A stretch of 38,273 bases of DNA from Hespellia sp. (lineage in GTDB: Bacteria > Bacillota > Clostridia > Lachnospirales > Lachnospiraceae), in contig JAQUVD010000034.1 of assembly GCA_028693555.1 (NCBI GenBank), positions 1 through 38,273 of the forward strand, in the 5' to 3' direction. Positions 25,763 through 34,500 of this stretch are shown piece by piece (the first letter of the stretch is position 1; the number at the start of each line of letters is the position of its first letter). The position numbers and the translations under genes are program-made. The notes beneath the pieces are model-generated. The model saw only the letters and a program-made list of their open reading frames with translations. It made no database searches and was not told the origin of the DNA.

Positions 25763-25791
25763 TGCTATAAAAGCATGGTGGAAGTATAGCA
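25763..25791 (-). promoter_or_regulatory. Xre gene promoter with operator-like inverted repeat
   Basis: On the minus strand TGCTATACT contains TGn plus a TATACT -10 box (25788-25783). TGCTATA (25763-25769) and TATAGCA (25785-25791) form an inverted repeat whose centres are 22 bp apart, two helical turns, and the second half covers the -10 box. This would suit a dimeric autorepressor. Confidence 0.45.
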
Positions 25792-25822
25792 ATGTTTTTA
25801 GAAAATGAGGAAATTCTAGTCG

Positions 25823-25840
25823 AAAAAAGTCTAAAACTTT
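25823..25840 (-). terminator. Weak terminator after the CYTH gene
   Basis: On the minus strand AAAGT-TTTAG-ACTTT (25840-25826) runs into further T residues (to 25823). The stem is short and AT-rich, so this is only a possible terminator. Confidence 0.3.
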
Positions 25841-25853
25841 CAGATTGCCCGGA

Positions 25854-26315
25854 TTATTTCCGGCTCAGCGTGCTATTATGGTAATCGCTCGAAAATGTAA
25901 CATCCTCGCCAAACCAGTCTGGTGCGACAAACGCATGAGCGAGTTCTTCATTTGGAAATTCCACTTCTGCCAGAATCAGTGGCGCAAGCTCTCCCTCAAA
26001 GAAATCAAGTTCAATGATCAAACCGGAGTCGTCCGGCATACAGAGTGCAAGCGGAATCTCATAGCGTGTTTTGGTGATCAGGCGTCCGTCGGCTTTCTCT
26101 CGCAGATGCTCATAGGATTCTTTCGTAAGAGGAAGATTGTATTCCTCACGGACCATCAGTCCTTTTGACTTATAAGTGAGAAAATACGCATCGTTGTCTC
26201 TGCGGACACGGACGACCGGTTCGGTGGAGAGATACCCCTGCTCAATCCTGCGACTTTTACATGTATTTAAATCAATGGGAACTTTATCAATTAGATACTT
26301 TCGTTCAATTTCCAT
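25854..26315 (-). CDS. CYTH domain protein (triphosphatase-like)
   Basis: The 153-residue protein begins MEIERKYLI, the ExExK signature of CYTH enzymes, and continues with EQGYLST, VRVRRDNDAYFLTYKS and ELDFFEGELAPLILAEVEF, the alternating charged beta strands of a triphosphate tunnel. The family includes inorganic triphosphatases and class IV adenylate cyclases; single-domain bacterial members of this size are usually triphosphatases. AGGAGG upstream of the ATG at 26315-26313 fixes the start. The in-frame ATG at 26345 is rejected. It is divergent from the DJ-1 gene with overlapping promoters. Confidence 0.9.
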   Translation of the reverse strand: MEIERKYLIDKVPIDLNTCKSRRIEQGYLSTEPVVRVRRDNDAYFLTYKSKGLMVREEYNLPLTKESYEHLREKADGRLITKTRYEIPLALCMPDDSGLIIELDFFEGELAPLILAEVEFPNEELAHAFVAPDWFGEDVTFSSDYHNSTLSRK

Positions 26316-26336
26316 TCTTGTAACCTCCTGAAATTT

Positions 26337-26366
26337 TTGATACAATTAAAACGTTAGATTTATTAT
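26337..26366 (+). promoter_or_regulatory. Predicted promoter of the DJ-1 family gene
   Basis: TTGATA (26337-26342), an 18-bp spacer and TATTAT (26361-26366). The -10 box is offset by only 1 bp from the -10 box of the opposite promoter. Confidence 0.55.
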
Positions 26367-26390
26367 AGCGTTTGTATAGGAGGAAATCAA
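26362..26390 (-). promoter_or_regulatory. Predicted promoter of the CYTH gene
   Basis: On the minus strand TTGATT (26390-26385), a 17-bp spacer and a perfect TATAAT (26367-26362). The -35 box overlaps the ribosome-binding region of the DJ-1 gene. Confidence 0.7.
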
Positions 26391-26942
26391 ATGAATCAGA
26401 AGGTGTGCGTGTTTTTGGCAGATGGATTTGAAGAAATCGAAGGACTGACCGTGGTAGATATATTAAGAAGAGGAAAAGTGGATGTGGTAACAGTATCGAT
26501 GATGGGCAGACTTGAAGTGGAAGGCTCACATGGCATCAAGGTTCTGGCGGATGCGTTATTCGAGGAGATGTCGTTCGATGATGTGACGATGCTTGTACTT
26601 CCGGGCGGAATTCCGGGAACGCCAAATCTGCAGGAGCATCAGGGGCTTACAGAACTTTTGAGACAATTCAATACAGACGGAAAGTATCTCGCGGCTATCT
26701 GTGCGGCACCACGTATCTTCGGTGCGCTGGGTTTTTTAAAGGACAGAGAGGCCTGCTGTCATCCATCGCAGGAGGATGTCTTATCGAGTAAGGCTGTTTC
26801 AAGAGAGAAGGTCGTTGTCTCAGATCATATCATCACGAGCCGTGGTATGGGAACCGCAATTGAATTTGGTCTGACCTTACTTACGATTCTCACCGAAAAA
26901 ACCACTGCAGAACATGTGAAAAATGGGATTGTATATTTTTAG
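26391..26942 (+). CDS. DJ-1/PfpI family protein
   Basis: The 183-residue protein has the DJ-1 fold: VCVFLADGFEEIEGLTVVDI at the N-terminus (conserved Glu), VLPGGIPGTPNLQEH, then the nucleophile elbow AAICAAPRIFGALG with Cys104, and a SRGMGTAIEFGL segment near the end. Family roles include glyoxalase/deglycase activity, chaperoning and peptidase activity; the AICAAP elbow fits the DJ-1/YajL/ThiJ branch. AGGAGG precedes the ATG. It is transcribed alone, divergent from the CYTH gene. The precise substrate cannot be told. Confidence 0.92.
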   Translation: MNQKVCVFLADGFEEIEGLTVVDILRRGKVDVVTVSMMGRLEVEGSHGIKVLADALFEEMSFDDVTMLVLPGGIPGTPNLQEHQGLTELLRQFNTDGKYLAAICAAPRIFGALGFLKDREACCHPSQEDVLSSKAVSREKVVVSDHIITSRGMGTAIEFGLTLLTILTEKTTAEHVKNGIVYF

Positions 26943-26957
26943 GCTTTATGCTATACT
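26929..26957 (+). promoter_or_regulatory. Predicted promoter of tig
   Basis: TTGTAT (26929-26934), a 17-bp spacer and TATACT (26952-26957) preceded by TGC (extended -10). The leader holds a small GTAGAG/CTCTAC hairpin around 26978-26992. Confidence 0.65.
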
Positions 26958-27021
26958 GTCATAATGACTGCAAATGTAGAGATACTCTACGTTAAGCATA
27001 ATTCAAGGAGGAATTTATTCA

Positions 27022-28308
27022 ATGAGTTTACAATTAGAAAAAATGGAACACAATATGGCGAAACTTACAATCGAAGTCGAAACTGAGAAGGTTGAGAAGG
27101 CGATTCAGGCAGCATATTTAAAACAGCGCGGACAGATTTCAGTCCCTGGATTCCGTAAGGGAAAAGTACCTCGTCAGATGATCGAGAAGATGTACGGAGC
27201 AGAAGTGTTTTATGATGAAGCTGCAAACAGCATGATTCAGGAAGCATATTCAGCAGCATATGATGAGTGTGAGGAAGAGATCGTATCACAGCCAACTGTT
27301 GATATCGTTCAGTTAGAAAAGGGGAAACCTTTTATTTTCACAGCAGAGGTAGCATTAAAGCCAGAAGTAACACTCGGTGACTATAAAGGATTAAAAGTAA
27401 GCAAGATTTCCACACGTGTTACAGCAAAAGAAGTAGATGCTGAAGTAGAAGCAGAGCAGCAGAAGAATGCCCGCACAATCGAGGTAACAGATCGCGCCGT
27501 AGCAGACAAAGACGAAGTGAAATTAAACTTTGAAGGATTTGTTGACGGAGAGGCATTTGAAGGCGGTAAGGGAGAAGATTATCCACTTACAATTGGATCT
27601 GGATCATTTATCCCTGGATTCGAGGATCAGCTTATCGGAGCTGAGATCGGCAAAGAGACAGAAGTAAAAGTGACATTCCCAGAGGATTATCAGGCAGAAG
27701 AATTAAAGGGCAAAGAAGCAGTCTTCAAATGTACTGTTAACGCAATTTCTGCAAAAGAGCTTCCTGAGTTAGATGATGAATTCGCAGCAGATGTCTCAGA
27801 ATTCGAGACAATGGACGAATACAAAGCAGACGTTAAGAAGCAGATCAAAGAACGCAAAGAAAAAGAAGGCAAGAACAAACAGGAAGACGAAGCAGTAGAG
27901 AAAGCAATTGAGAATGCGACAATGGATATTCCGGAAGCTATGATCAATATGCAGGTTCGTCAGCTTGCCAACGACTTTGCACAGAGAATTCAGCAGCAGG
28001 GTCTTACCATGGAGCAGTACATGCAGTTTACAGGTATGACACAGGAGAAGATGAATGAAGAACTTCGTCCACAGGCTGAGAAGCGTATCAAGACAAGATT
28101 AGTATTAGAAGCAGTAGCAAAAGCTGAGAACATCGAAGTTACAGACGAGAGACTTGACGAAGAAATCAGCAAGATGGCAGAAGCTTATAAGATGGAAGCT
28201 GATAAGATCAAAGAACTTATGGGTGATGCTGAGATCAAGAGCATGAAAGAAGATATGGCTGTACAGGATGCCGTAACTTTCCTTGTTGAGAACGCAGTAG
28301 AGGAGTAG
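27022..28308 (+). CDS. tig: Trigger factor (ribosome-bound chaperone, peptidyl-prolyl isomerase)
   Basis: Binds nascent chains at the ribosome exit. The 428-residue protein has the N-terminal ribosome-binding domain with the signature GFRKGKVPRQMIEKMYG (the GFRxGxxP loop). An FKBP-type isomerase domain (about 160-245, with EVKLNFEGFVDGEAF and GSGSFIPGFEDQLIGA) and a helical Glu/Lys-rich C-terminal chaperone domain follow. AAGGAGG precedes the ATG. Its position ahead of clpP-clpX is common in bacteria and links folding with proteolysis. A pair of hairpin repeats separates it from clpP. Confidence 0.97.
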   Translation: MSLQLEKMEHNMAKLTIEVETEKVEKAIQAAYLKQRGQISVPGFRKGKVPRQMIEKMYGAEVFYDEAANSMIQEAYSAAYDECEEEIVSQPTVDIVQLEKGKPFIFTAEVALKPEVTLGDYKGLKVSKISTRVTAKEVDAEVEAEQQKNARTIEVTDRAVADKDEVKLNFEGFVDGEAFEGGKGEDYPLTIGSGSFIPGFEDQLIGAEIGKETEVKVTFPEDYQAEELKGKEAVFKCTVNAISAKELPELDDEFAADVSEFETMDEYKADVKKQIKERKEKEGKNKQEDEAVEKAIENATMDIPEAMINMQVRQLANDFAQRIQQQGLTMEQYMQFTGMTQEKMNEELRPQAEKRIKTRLVLEAVAKAENIEVTDERLDEEISKMAEAYKMEADKIKELMGDAEIKSMKEDMAVQDAVTFLVENAVEE

Positions 28309-28317
28309 AGGTGCAGA

Positions 28318-28392
28318 GCACTTGGTGAGGTTCTTTCGAACCTAGTGCGAGCCCCTTCTGTGCACTTAGCGAGGTGTTTCCGAGCTTAGTGC
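28318..28392 (+). repeat. Two tandem 31-nt hairpin repeats between tig and clpP
   Basis: Copy 1 (28318-28348) begins GCACTTGGTGAGG and ends CCTAGTGC. Copy 2 (28362-28392) begins GCACTTAGCGAGG and ends CTTAGTGC. They match at 24 of 31 positions. Each folds with itself, with a conserved T-T mismatch and facing GA/GA steps. At two base-paired positions both partners change together (G-C to A-T; T-A to C-G), so the structure seems to be kept. No U tract follows, so they are not simple terminators. Confidence 0.7.
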
Positions 28393-28455
28393 AGCAGAAG
28401 ATACCTTATTATTAAAGGAATGAGTCAAGGGGATAAATATTAGGAGGGTTTTATT

Positions 28456-29037
28456 ATGAGTTTAGTACCTTATGTCATTGAACAAACCAGCCGTGGAGAA
28501 CGCTCTTACGACATTTATTCAAGATTATTAAAAGAGAGAATTATATTTTTGGGAGAAGAAGTAACAGATGTGTCGGCGAGTGTTATCGTTGCACAGCTTC
28601 TCTTCCTTGAAGCAGAAGATCCGGGAAAAGATATTCATTTATATATCAATAGTCCCGGTGGATCTGTAACAGCCGGTATGGCAATTTATGATACAATGAA
28701 ATATATCAAGTGTGATGTATCCACAATCTGTATGGGTATGGCAGCCAGCATGGGAGCATTCCTTCTTACTGGCGGAACGAAAGGCAAGAGATATGCACTT
28801 CCAAATGCTGAGATTATGATTCACCAGCCATCAGGCGGTGCGCAGGGTCAGGCGACAGAGATGCAGATCGCAGCTGAACACATTTTAAAGATTCGTAAAA
28901 AATTGAACGAGATTTTGGCGGCTAATACAGGCCAGGATCTAGAAGTTATCAAGATTGACACAGAACGTGACAACTATATGTCTGCTGATGAAGCAAAAGC
29001 ATATGGCTTGATTGACGAAGTGATCACGAATCACTAA
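28456..29037 (+). CDS. clpP: ATP-dependent Clp protease, proteolytic subunit
   Basis: The 193-residue serine peptidase forms the double-ring chamber of ClpXP. The triad is visible: Ser98 in GMAASMGAF, His123 in IMIHQPSGG and Asp172 in TERDNY. The N-terminus [20 protein letters not shown] is typical, with a short propeptide probably removed. GGAGGG precedes the ATG. clpX follows 19 bp later, making the ClpXP pair. Confidence 0.98.
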   Translation: MSLVPYVIEQTSRGERSYDIYSRLLKERIIFLGEEVTDVSASVIVAQLLFLEAEDPGKDIHLYINSPGGSVTAGMAIYDTMKYIKCDVSTICMGMAASMGAFLLTGGTKGKRYALPNAEIMIHQPSGGAQGQATEMQIAAEHILKIRKKLNEILAANTGQDLEVIKIDTERDNYMSADEAKAYGLIDEVITNH

Positions 29038-29056
29038 TCATTGATGAGGTGGAGAC

Positions 29057-30328
29057 ATGGCAGGAAAATCTATGGATGATACAATCAGATGTTCATTCTG
29101 CAATAAGACGCAGTCACAGGTCCGCAAGCTGATTGCAGGACCGAACGGTGCGTATATATGCGATGAATGTGTGGATGTATGTTCTGAGATTATTGAAGAA
29201 GAATTTGAATATGATGAGAACAGGGAATATGAAGATATCAATTTGCTGAAGCCGGAAGAGATTAAAGCATTCTTAGATGAGTATGTTATTGGTCAGGAAG
29301 AAGCAAAAAAGGTTCTTTCCGTATCGGTTTACAATCATTATAAGAGAATTATGGCGGACAAAGATATCGGAGTAGATTTACAGAAGAGTAATATTCTGAT
29401 GCTTGGACCGACCGGATGTGGTAAGACATTACTGGCACAGACACTGGCGAAGATCCTGAACGTACCATTTGCAATTGCAGATGCGACGGCACTCACAGAG
29501 GCAGGATATGTCGGAGAGGACGTTGAGAACATCCTTTTGAAGATTATCCAGGCTGCTGACGGAGATGTTGCAAGAGCAGAGCACGGTATCATTTACATTG
29601 ACGAGATCGATAAGATTACAAGAAAATCTGAAAATCCATCGATCACACGAGATGTATCCGGTGAAGGTGTGCAGCAGGCACTCCTTAAAATCATCGAAGG
29701 AACGGTTGCTTCTGTACCGCCGCAGGGTGGAAGAAAGCATCCACATCAGGAACTGATTCAGATTGATACAACGAATATTCTGTTCATTTGTGGTGGCGCA
29801 TTTGAAGGTATTGAGAAATTGATTGAGACCCGTATGGACCAGAAATCAATCGGATTCAATGCAGTCATAGCGGAGAAGCATGAACAGGATGTAGATAAAT
29901 TATTACATGAGATTCTTCCACAGGATCTTGTGAAATTCGGTTTGATTCCAGAGCTTGTCGGCCGTGTGCCGGTAACCGTATCTCTGCAGCTGCTCGATAA
30001 AGATGCATTAATCCGCATTCTCACAGAGCCAAAGAGTTCTATTGTAAAGCAGTATCAGAAACTGCTGGAATTAGACGGAGTCAGATTATCATTTGATAAA
30101 GAAGCTCTTTCTGCGATTGCTGAAACATCCCTGGCACGTAGAACCGGAGCAAGAGGACTTCGCGCTATTATGGAGAACATCATGATGGATACGATGTATC
30201 GTGTACCATCAGATGAGACCATCAAAGGCTGCCGAATCACGAAAGAAGTAGTAGAAGGAAAAGGCGAGCCGTTATATGAGATGGACGGCGAAGAACGTCA
30301 GAACTTTCTGTCAACAGAAAGTGCATAA
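29057..30328 (+). CDS. clpX: ATP-dependent Clp protease, ATPase subunit ClpX
   Basis: An AAA+ unfoldase feeding ClpP. The 423-residue protein has the N-terminal zinc domain ([14 protein letters not shown] and CDECVDVC), Walker [11 protein letters not shown], Walker [11 protein letters not shown], a [15 protein letters not shown] stretch, a VGRVPV loop and the C-terminal small domain. GAGGTGGAG precedes the ATG. It is followed by a strong terminator, so tig-clpP-clpX can be expressed apart from lon. Confidence 0.98.
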   Translation: MAGKSMDDTIRCSFCNKTQSQVRKLIAGPNGAYICDECVDVCSEIIEEEFEYDENREYEDINLLKPEEIKAFLDEYVIGQEEAKKVLSVSVYNHYKRIMADKDIGVDLQKSNILMLGPTGCGKTLLAQTLAKILNVPFAIADATALTEAGYVGEDVENILLKIIQAADGDVARAEHGIIYIDEIDKITRKSENPSITRDVSGEGVQQALLKIIEGTVASVPPQGGRKHPHQELIQIDTTNILFICGGAFEGIEKLIETRMDQKSIGFNAVIAEKHEQDVDKLLHEILPQDLVKFGLIPELVGRVPVTVSLQLLDKDALIRILTEPKSSIVKQYQKLLELDGVRLSFDKEALSAIAETSLARRTGARGLRAIMENIMMDTMYRVPSDETIKGCRITKEVVEGKGEPLYEMDGEERQNFLSTESA

Positions 30329-30340
30329 ATAAACAGAGTG

Positions 30341-30370
30341 AGCGGGTGCAGAGACAGCACCCGCTTTATT
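30341..30370 (+). terminator. Intrinsic terminator after clpX
   Basis: GCGGGTGC (30342-30349) pairs with GCACCCGC (30357-30364) around a 7-nt loop, followed by TTTATT. Confidence 0.85.
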
Positions 30371-30392
30371 GCTATAAGACAAGGGGAAAAAT

Positions 30393-32711
30393 ATGGAAAA
30401 CCAAATCATAAGCCTGCCAGTGGTTGCGCTTCGTGGACTCACGATTATGCCGGGAATGGTCGTTCATTTCGATATCAGCCGCGATGCGTCAATTGAGGCA
30501 GTAGAAGAATCCATGAATCATGGAGATCAGAAGATATTTTTGATTACACAAAAAAGCACAGAAACGGAGACACCGGGGGTTGATGATGTATACCGTGTAG
30601 GAACCTGTGCGACGATCAAGCAGGTTATTAAGCTTCCGAACAAGATTTTCCGTGTCCTGGTAGCAGGAGAAACGCGGGGGATTTTGCAGGAGATGCAGGA
30701 AGAAACTCCGTTTCTTCGAGCGAAGGTAGAAATGGTTGATGACAGTGATTATGTAATTCCGGAGGCAATGAATGAGCCGGCGATGGAACGCGGTCTGAAG
30801 GAGATGTTCGTAGAATATGCAGCAAAGGGTGCGAAGATGTCCAAAGAGTCGGTCGGAAAGATTACGAATGTCAAAGGACTTGCAAAATTAATTGAAGAGA
30901 TTTCAGCAAATATACCACTGTTCTATCAGGATCTACAGGAAATTTTAAATGAGATTGATGTACTAAAGCGCTATGAAGTACTTGCGTTTAAGCTTGTAAA
31001 TGAAGTCCAGATCATGGGAATTAAGGATGAAATTCAGGCGAAGGTTAAAGAGCGTGTGGATAAACACCAGCGGGAATATATTTTGCGTGAACAGCTCGCC
31101 CTCATCCGTGAGGAACTGGGCGATGATTCTACGATGACAGACGCAGAAGAATTTGAAGCAAAGACGAAGAAATTAAAGGCATCAAAAGAAGTAAAAGAAC
31201 GGTTGTTAAAGGAAATCAAACGTTTTAAGAGTGCACTGAATTCACCGTCAGAGATTGGGGTGACCCGCACTTATATTGAAACATTATTGGAAATGCCTTG
31301 GAATAAAGAATGCAGAGACAATAACGATATTACATTTGCGAAAGAGGTACTTGATGCAGATCATTACGGTCTGGAGAAGGTGAAGGAAAGAATTTTGGAA
31401 TTCTTAGCGGTCCGTGCACTGACGAAGAAAGGGGAAAGCCCGATTCTGTGTTTGGTAGGCCCGCCGGGAACTGGTAAGACATCCATTGCAAAATCTCTTG
31501 CAAAAGCACTGAAGAAGCCTTATGTACGCATTTCGTTAGGTGGTGTACGTGATGAGGCGGAGATACGTGGACATAGAAAGACCTATGTCGGAGCAATGCC
31601 GGGGCGTATTGCAAATGCTGTCAAGACAGCAGGAGTGAAGAATCCACTGATGCTGTTGGACGAGATTGATAAAGTGAGTACAGATTACAAGGGGGATACA
31701 TTTTCTGCATTGCTTGAGGTACTCGACAGCGAGCAGAACAACAGGTTCCGTGATCATTATCTTGAGTTGCCGTTAGACCTGTCCGAAGTGCTGTTTATTA
31801 CGACCGCGAATTCACTGCAGACCATTCCAAGACCGCTGCTTGACCGTATGGAAGTGATTGAGGTCAGCTCATATACGGAAAACGAGAAGCTTCATATTGC
31901 AACGGAGCATCTAATTCCAAAGCAGCTTGAAAAGCATGGACTGACGGATAACCAGCTGTCAATCAGCAAGAACGCAATCTGGAAAATCGCCCGGAATTAT
32001 ACAAAAGAAGCCGGAGTTCGTCAGCTTGAGCGCAAAATCGGTGATATTTGCAGAAAGGCTGCCCGTGAGATTCTAGAGAGCAATAAGAAGAAAATCGCAG
32101 TGACAGAGAAGAATATTGAGAAATACCTTGGAAAAGAAAAATTCACATATCAGATGGCAAATGCATGTGATGAGGTTGGAATTGTCCGCGGACTTGCATG
32201 GACAAGTGTCGGCGGGGATACACTTCAGATTGAGGTTAATGTTATGCCGGGAAGCGGGGAACTGATGCTGACCGGACAACTTGGGGATGTCATGAAGGAA
32301 TCGGCACAGGCGGGAATCAGCTACATCCGTTCTGTGAGTGATGAGCAGAAGATCGCGGAGGATTTCTTTAAGACACATGATATTCATGTACATATTCCGG
32401 AAGGTGCTGTGCCAAAAGATGGTCCATCTGCAGGAATTACTATGGCAACAGCCATGTTATCTGCTATAATAAACAAAAAGGTCCGCGCGGATCTTGCAAT
32501 GACAGGTGAGATTACGCTTCGTGGCAGAGTTCTGCCAATTGGCGGATTGAAAGAGAAGCTTCTTGCGGCAAAGAGCGCAGGAATTAAAATGGTACTGATT
32601 CCAAAAGATAATGTGCGTGATGTCGAGGAATTGTCGGACGAGATCACCAAAGGTCTTGAAATCGTGCCTGTGGAGCACATGAAAGAAGTGCTGGAAAGAG
32701 CACTGGTATAG
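30393..32711 (+). CDS. lon: ATP-dependent protease Lon (LonA type)
   Basis: The 772-residue cytoplasmic AAA+ serine protease is full length. It has an N-terminal substrate-binding domain (about 1-200), a coiled middle section, Walker A GPPGTGKTS at about 356-364, Walker B LMLLDEIDK, and the C-terminal Ser/Lys protease domain with Ser679 in PKDGPSAGITM and the Lys of GGLKEKLLAA at about 720-722. AGGGGAA precedes the ATG. It is followed 16 bp later by engB, the order seen in Bacillus. Confidence 0.98.
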   Translation: MENQIISLPVVALRGLTIMPGMVVHFDISRDASIEAVEESMNHGDQKIFLITQKSTETETPGVDDVYRVGTCATIKQVIKLPNKIFRVLVAGETRGILQEMQEETPFLRAKVEMVDDSDYVIPEAMNEPAMERGLKEMFVEYAAKGAKMSKESVGKITNVKGLAKLIEEISANIPLFYQDLQEILNEIDVLKRYEVLAFKLVNEVQIMGIKDEIQAKVKERVDKHQREYILREQLALIREELGDDSTMTDAEEFEAKTKKLKASKEVKERLLKEIKRFKSALNSPSEIGVTRTYIETLLEMPWNKECRDNNDITFAKEVLDADHYGLEKVKERILEFLAVRALTKKGESPILCLVGPPGTGKTSIAKSLAKALKKPYVRISLGGVRDEAEIRGHRKTYVGAMPGRIANAVKTAGVKNPLMLLDEIDKVSTDYKGDTFSALLEVLDSEQNNRFRDHYLELPLDLSEVLFITTANSLQTIPRPLLDRMEVIEVSSYTENEKLHIATEHLIPKQLEKHGLTDNQLSISKNAIWKIARNYTKEAGVRQLERKIGDICRKAAREILESNKKKIAVTEKNIEKYLGKEKFTYQMANACDEVGIVRGLAWTSVGGDTLQIEVNVMPGSGELMLTGQLGDVMKESAQAGISYIRSVSDEQKIAEDFFKTHDIHVHIPEGAVPKDGPSAGITMATAMLSAIINKKVRADLAMTGEITLRGRVLPIGGLKEKLLAAKSAGIKMVLIPKDNVRDVEELSDEITKGLEIVPVEHMKEVLERALV

Positions 32712-32727
32712 AAGATAAGGGGAAAAT

Positions 32728-33330
32728 ATGATTATTAAGAATGTAGAATTGGAAATTGTCTGTGGTATAACGAGTACATTGCCGGAGACTACAATCCCGG
32801 AGATTGCGTTTGCGGGAAAGTCAAACGTGGGAAAGTCATCGCTGATCAATGCGCTGATGAACCGGAAATCTCTCGCACGGACATCTGCGACACCGGGAAA
32901 GACGCAGACAATTAATTTCTATAATATCAATAAAGAAATGTATCTGGTCGATCTGCCGGGATATGGCTATGCGAAGGTATCACCAAAAGAAAAAGAGGCA
33001 TGGGGAAAATTAATCGAGCGCTATCTAAATGGGTCACACCAGCTTAGAGCAGTATTTCTTCTGATTGATATCCGCCATGATCCATCTGCAAACGACAAGA
33101 TGATGTATGACTGGGTGATTACACAGGGTTATAATCCAATCATTATTGCAACAAAACTGGATAAGCTCAAACGAAGTCAGGTACCGAAACATGTGAAAAT
33201 GATTAAGCAGGGATTACAGCTTCTCCCCGGGACTAAGATTTTACCGTTTTCAGCAACATCCAAACAGGGACGTGAGGAGATCTGGGCACTTGTAGATGAA
33301 TTGATTAAAGATGAATCAGAGATGGAGTGA
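32728..33330 (+). CDS. engB: Ribosome-biogenesis GTPase EngB (YsxC/YihA)
   Basis: The 200-residue GTPase needed for large-subunit assembly. Motifs: AGKSNVGKSSLINALMN (about 29-45, G1), TPGKTQTINFY (G2), LVDLPGYGYAKV (G3) and ATKLDKLKRSQ (G4). AGGGGAA precedes the ATG. It sits between lon and an AI-2E family gene with gaps of 16 and 5 bp, so the three are probably co-transcribed. Confidence 0.97.
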   Translation: MIIKNVELEIVCGITSTLPETTIPEIAFAGKSNVGKSSLINALMNRKSLARTSATPGKTQTINFYNINKEMYLVDLPGYGYAKVSPKEKEAWGKLIERYLNGSHQLRAVFLLIDIRHDPSANDKMMYDWVITQGYNPIIIATKLDKLKRSQVPKHVKMIKQGLQLLPGTKILPFSATSKQGREEIWALVDELIKDESEME

Positions 33331-33335
33331 TTTAG

Positions 33336-34484
33336 ATGGATCAAAGATGGAGTAATAATAATACACGACCATATTGGCAGGTTGCAGTCAGCCTGATGTT
33401 CAGCATTCTTGCAACGGTTGCATTTGTAGTGATTGGATGGAAGCTGATTATATTTCTGATGCCGTTTGTGATTGGATGGATTATCGCAATGATTATTTCA
33501 CCCATTGTAAAATGGCTCGAAAAGCGATTGAAAATTGTAAAAAGGCTGGCATCCGTACTGACAATTATTCTGGTGCTCGGTGTATTTGTTCTGCTTATGT
33601 ATTTTGCAATCAGTCATCTCGTATCGGAAATCAGCAGTCTGATTCATAATTTTCCGGAATTATATAAGCAGCTTGAAAGTGGCCTGAACAGTATTGGAAA
33701 TGGGATGAGCGGACTCTTTTCAAGATTGCCGGAGGTGATTCAGACAGGTGCTGCAAACATCATGGCAAATCTGGATACATATGTCGGCGATGTGATGTCA
33801 AATTTCAGTGAACCAACTATGGCATGGGCTGGAAATTTCGCGAAGCGTCTGCCGTCATTTCTCATTGGATTTATTGTCACATTAATGTCAGCATATCTGT
33901 TTACAGCAGAGAAAGATATTGTATCAGATTATCTGCAGAAGATGGCACCGCCTTCGGTAGAGAAACGAATGAGCATTGTGTTCGAAAGTCTTCGCACGGC
34001 AGTGGGCGGATATTTTAAAGCACAATTTAAGATTATGGGGATTGTATTTGCAATTTTGCTGATCGCATTTGCAATGATGGGAGTTCGTTATTCGGTTTTA
34101 GTTGCTTTTCTGATTGCATTTTTGGATTTTCTTCCATTCTTTGGAACCGGAACAGCAATGATTCCGTGGGCACTGTATAAGTTCCTGGTAGGCGATTATA
34201 AAACGGCAGTGATTCTGGTCGTGATCTATGCAATTACACAGGTGATCCATCAACTGCTTCAGCCAAAACTGATTGGTGACAGCGTAGGTCTGAATCCGAT
34301 TGTGACGCTGCTGCTCTTATATATTGGTTACCGTATCAGCAGCGTCATTGGAATGATTCTTGCGGTACCGATTGGTATGGTGATCATTAACATGATTCAG
34401 GCAGGGGCCTTTGACTATATCTTTGATGATGTCAGAATCCTTGTGGAAGGTATCTTAGGACTTAGAGAAGATCAGGACGAATAA
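33336..34484 (+). CDS. AI-2E family (PerM/YtvI-like) membrane protein
   Basis: The 382-residue integral membrane protein has paired N-terminal helices (about 17-60), a helix near 70-90, a soluble amphipathic segment (about 95-160), then further helices from about 170 and a cluster at 225-360. DFLPFFGTGTAMIPWALY and the QPKLIGDSVGLNPIVTLL stretch near the end are typical of the family. Known members export AI-2 or act as ion/proton antiporters, and sequence does not decide between them. GGAGTGA precedes the ATG. pyrC follows 16 bp downstream. Confidence 0.9.
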   Translation: MDQRWSNNNTRPYWQVAVSLMFSILATVAFVVIGWKLIIFLMPFVIGWIIAMIISPIVKWLEKRLKIVKRLASVLTIILVLGVFVLLMYFAISHLVSEISSLIHNFPELYKQLESGLNSIGNGMSGLFSRLPEVIQTGAANIMANLDTYVGDVMSNFSEPTMAWAGNFAKRLPSFLIGFIVTLMSAYLFTAEKDIVSDYLQKMAPPSVEKRMSIVFESLRTAVGGYFKAQFKIMGIVFAILLIAFAMMGVRYSVLVAFLIAFLDFLPFFGTGTAMIPWALYKFLVGDYKTAVILVVIYAITQVIHQLLQPKLIGDSVGLNPIVTLLLLYIGYRISSVIGMILAVPIGMVIINMIQAGAFDYIFDDVRILVEGILGLREDQDE

Positions 34485-34500
34485 AAGGAGGACAATGGAA

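Noticed and set aside
28318-28392. CRISPR array interpretation of the repeats between tig and clpP
   Set aside because: Only two imperfect copies 13 bp apart, self-complementary throughout, with no spacer-length unit and no cas genes.
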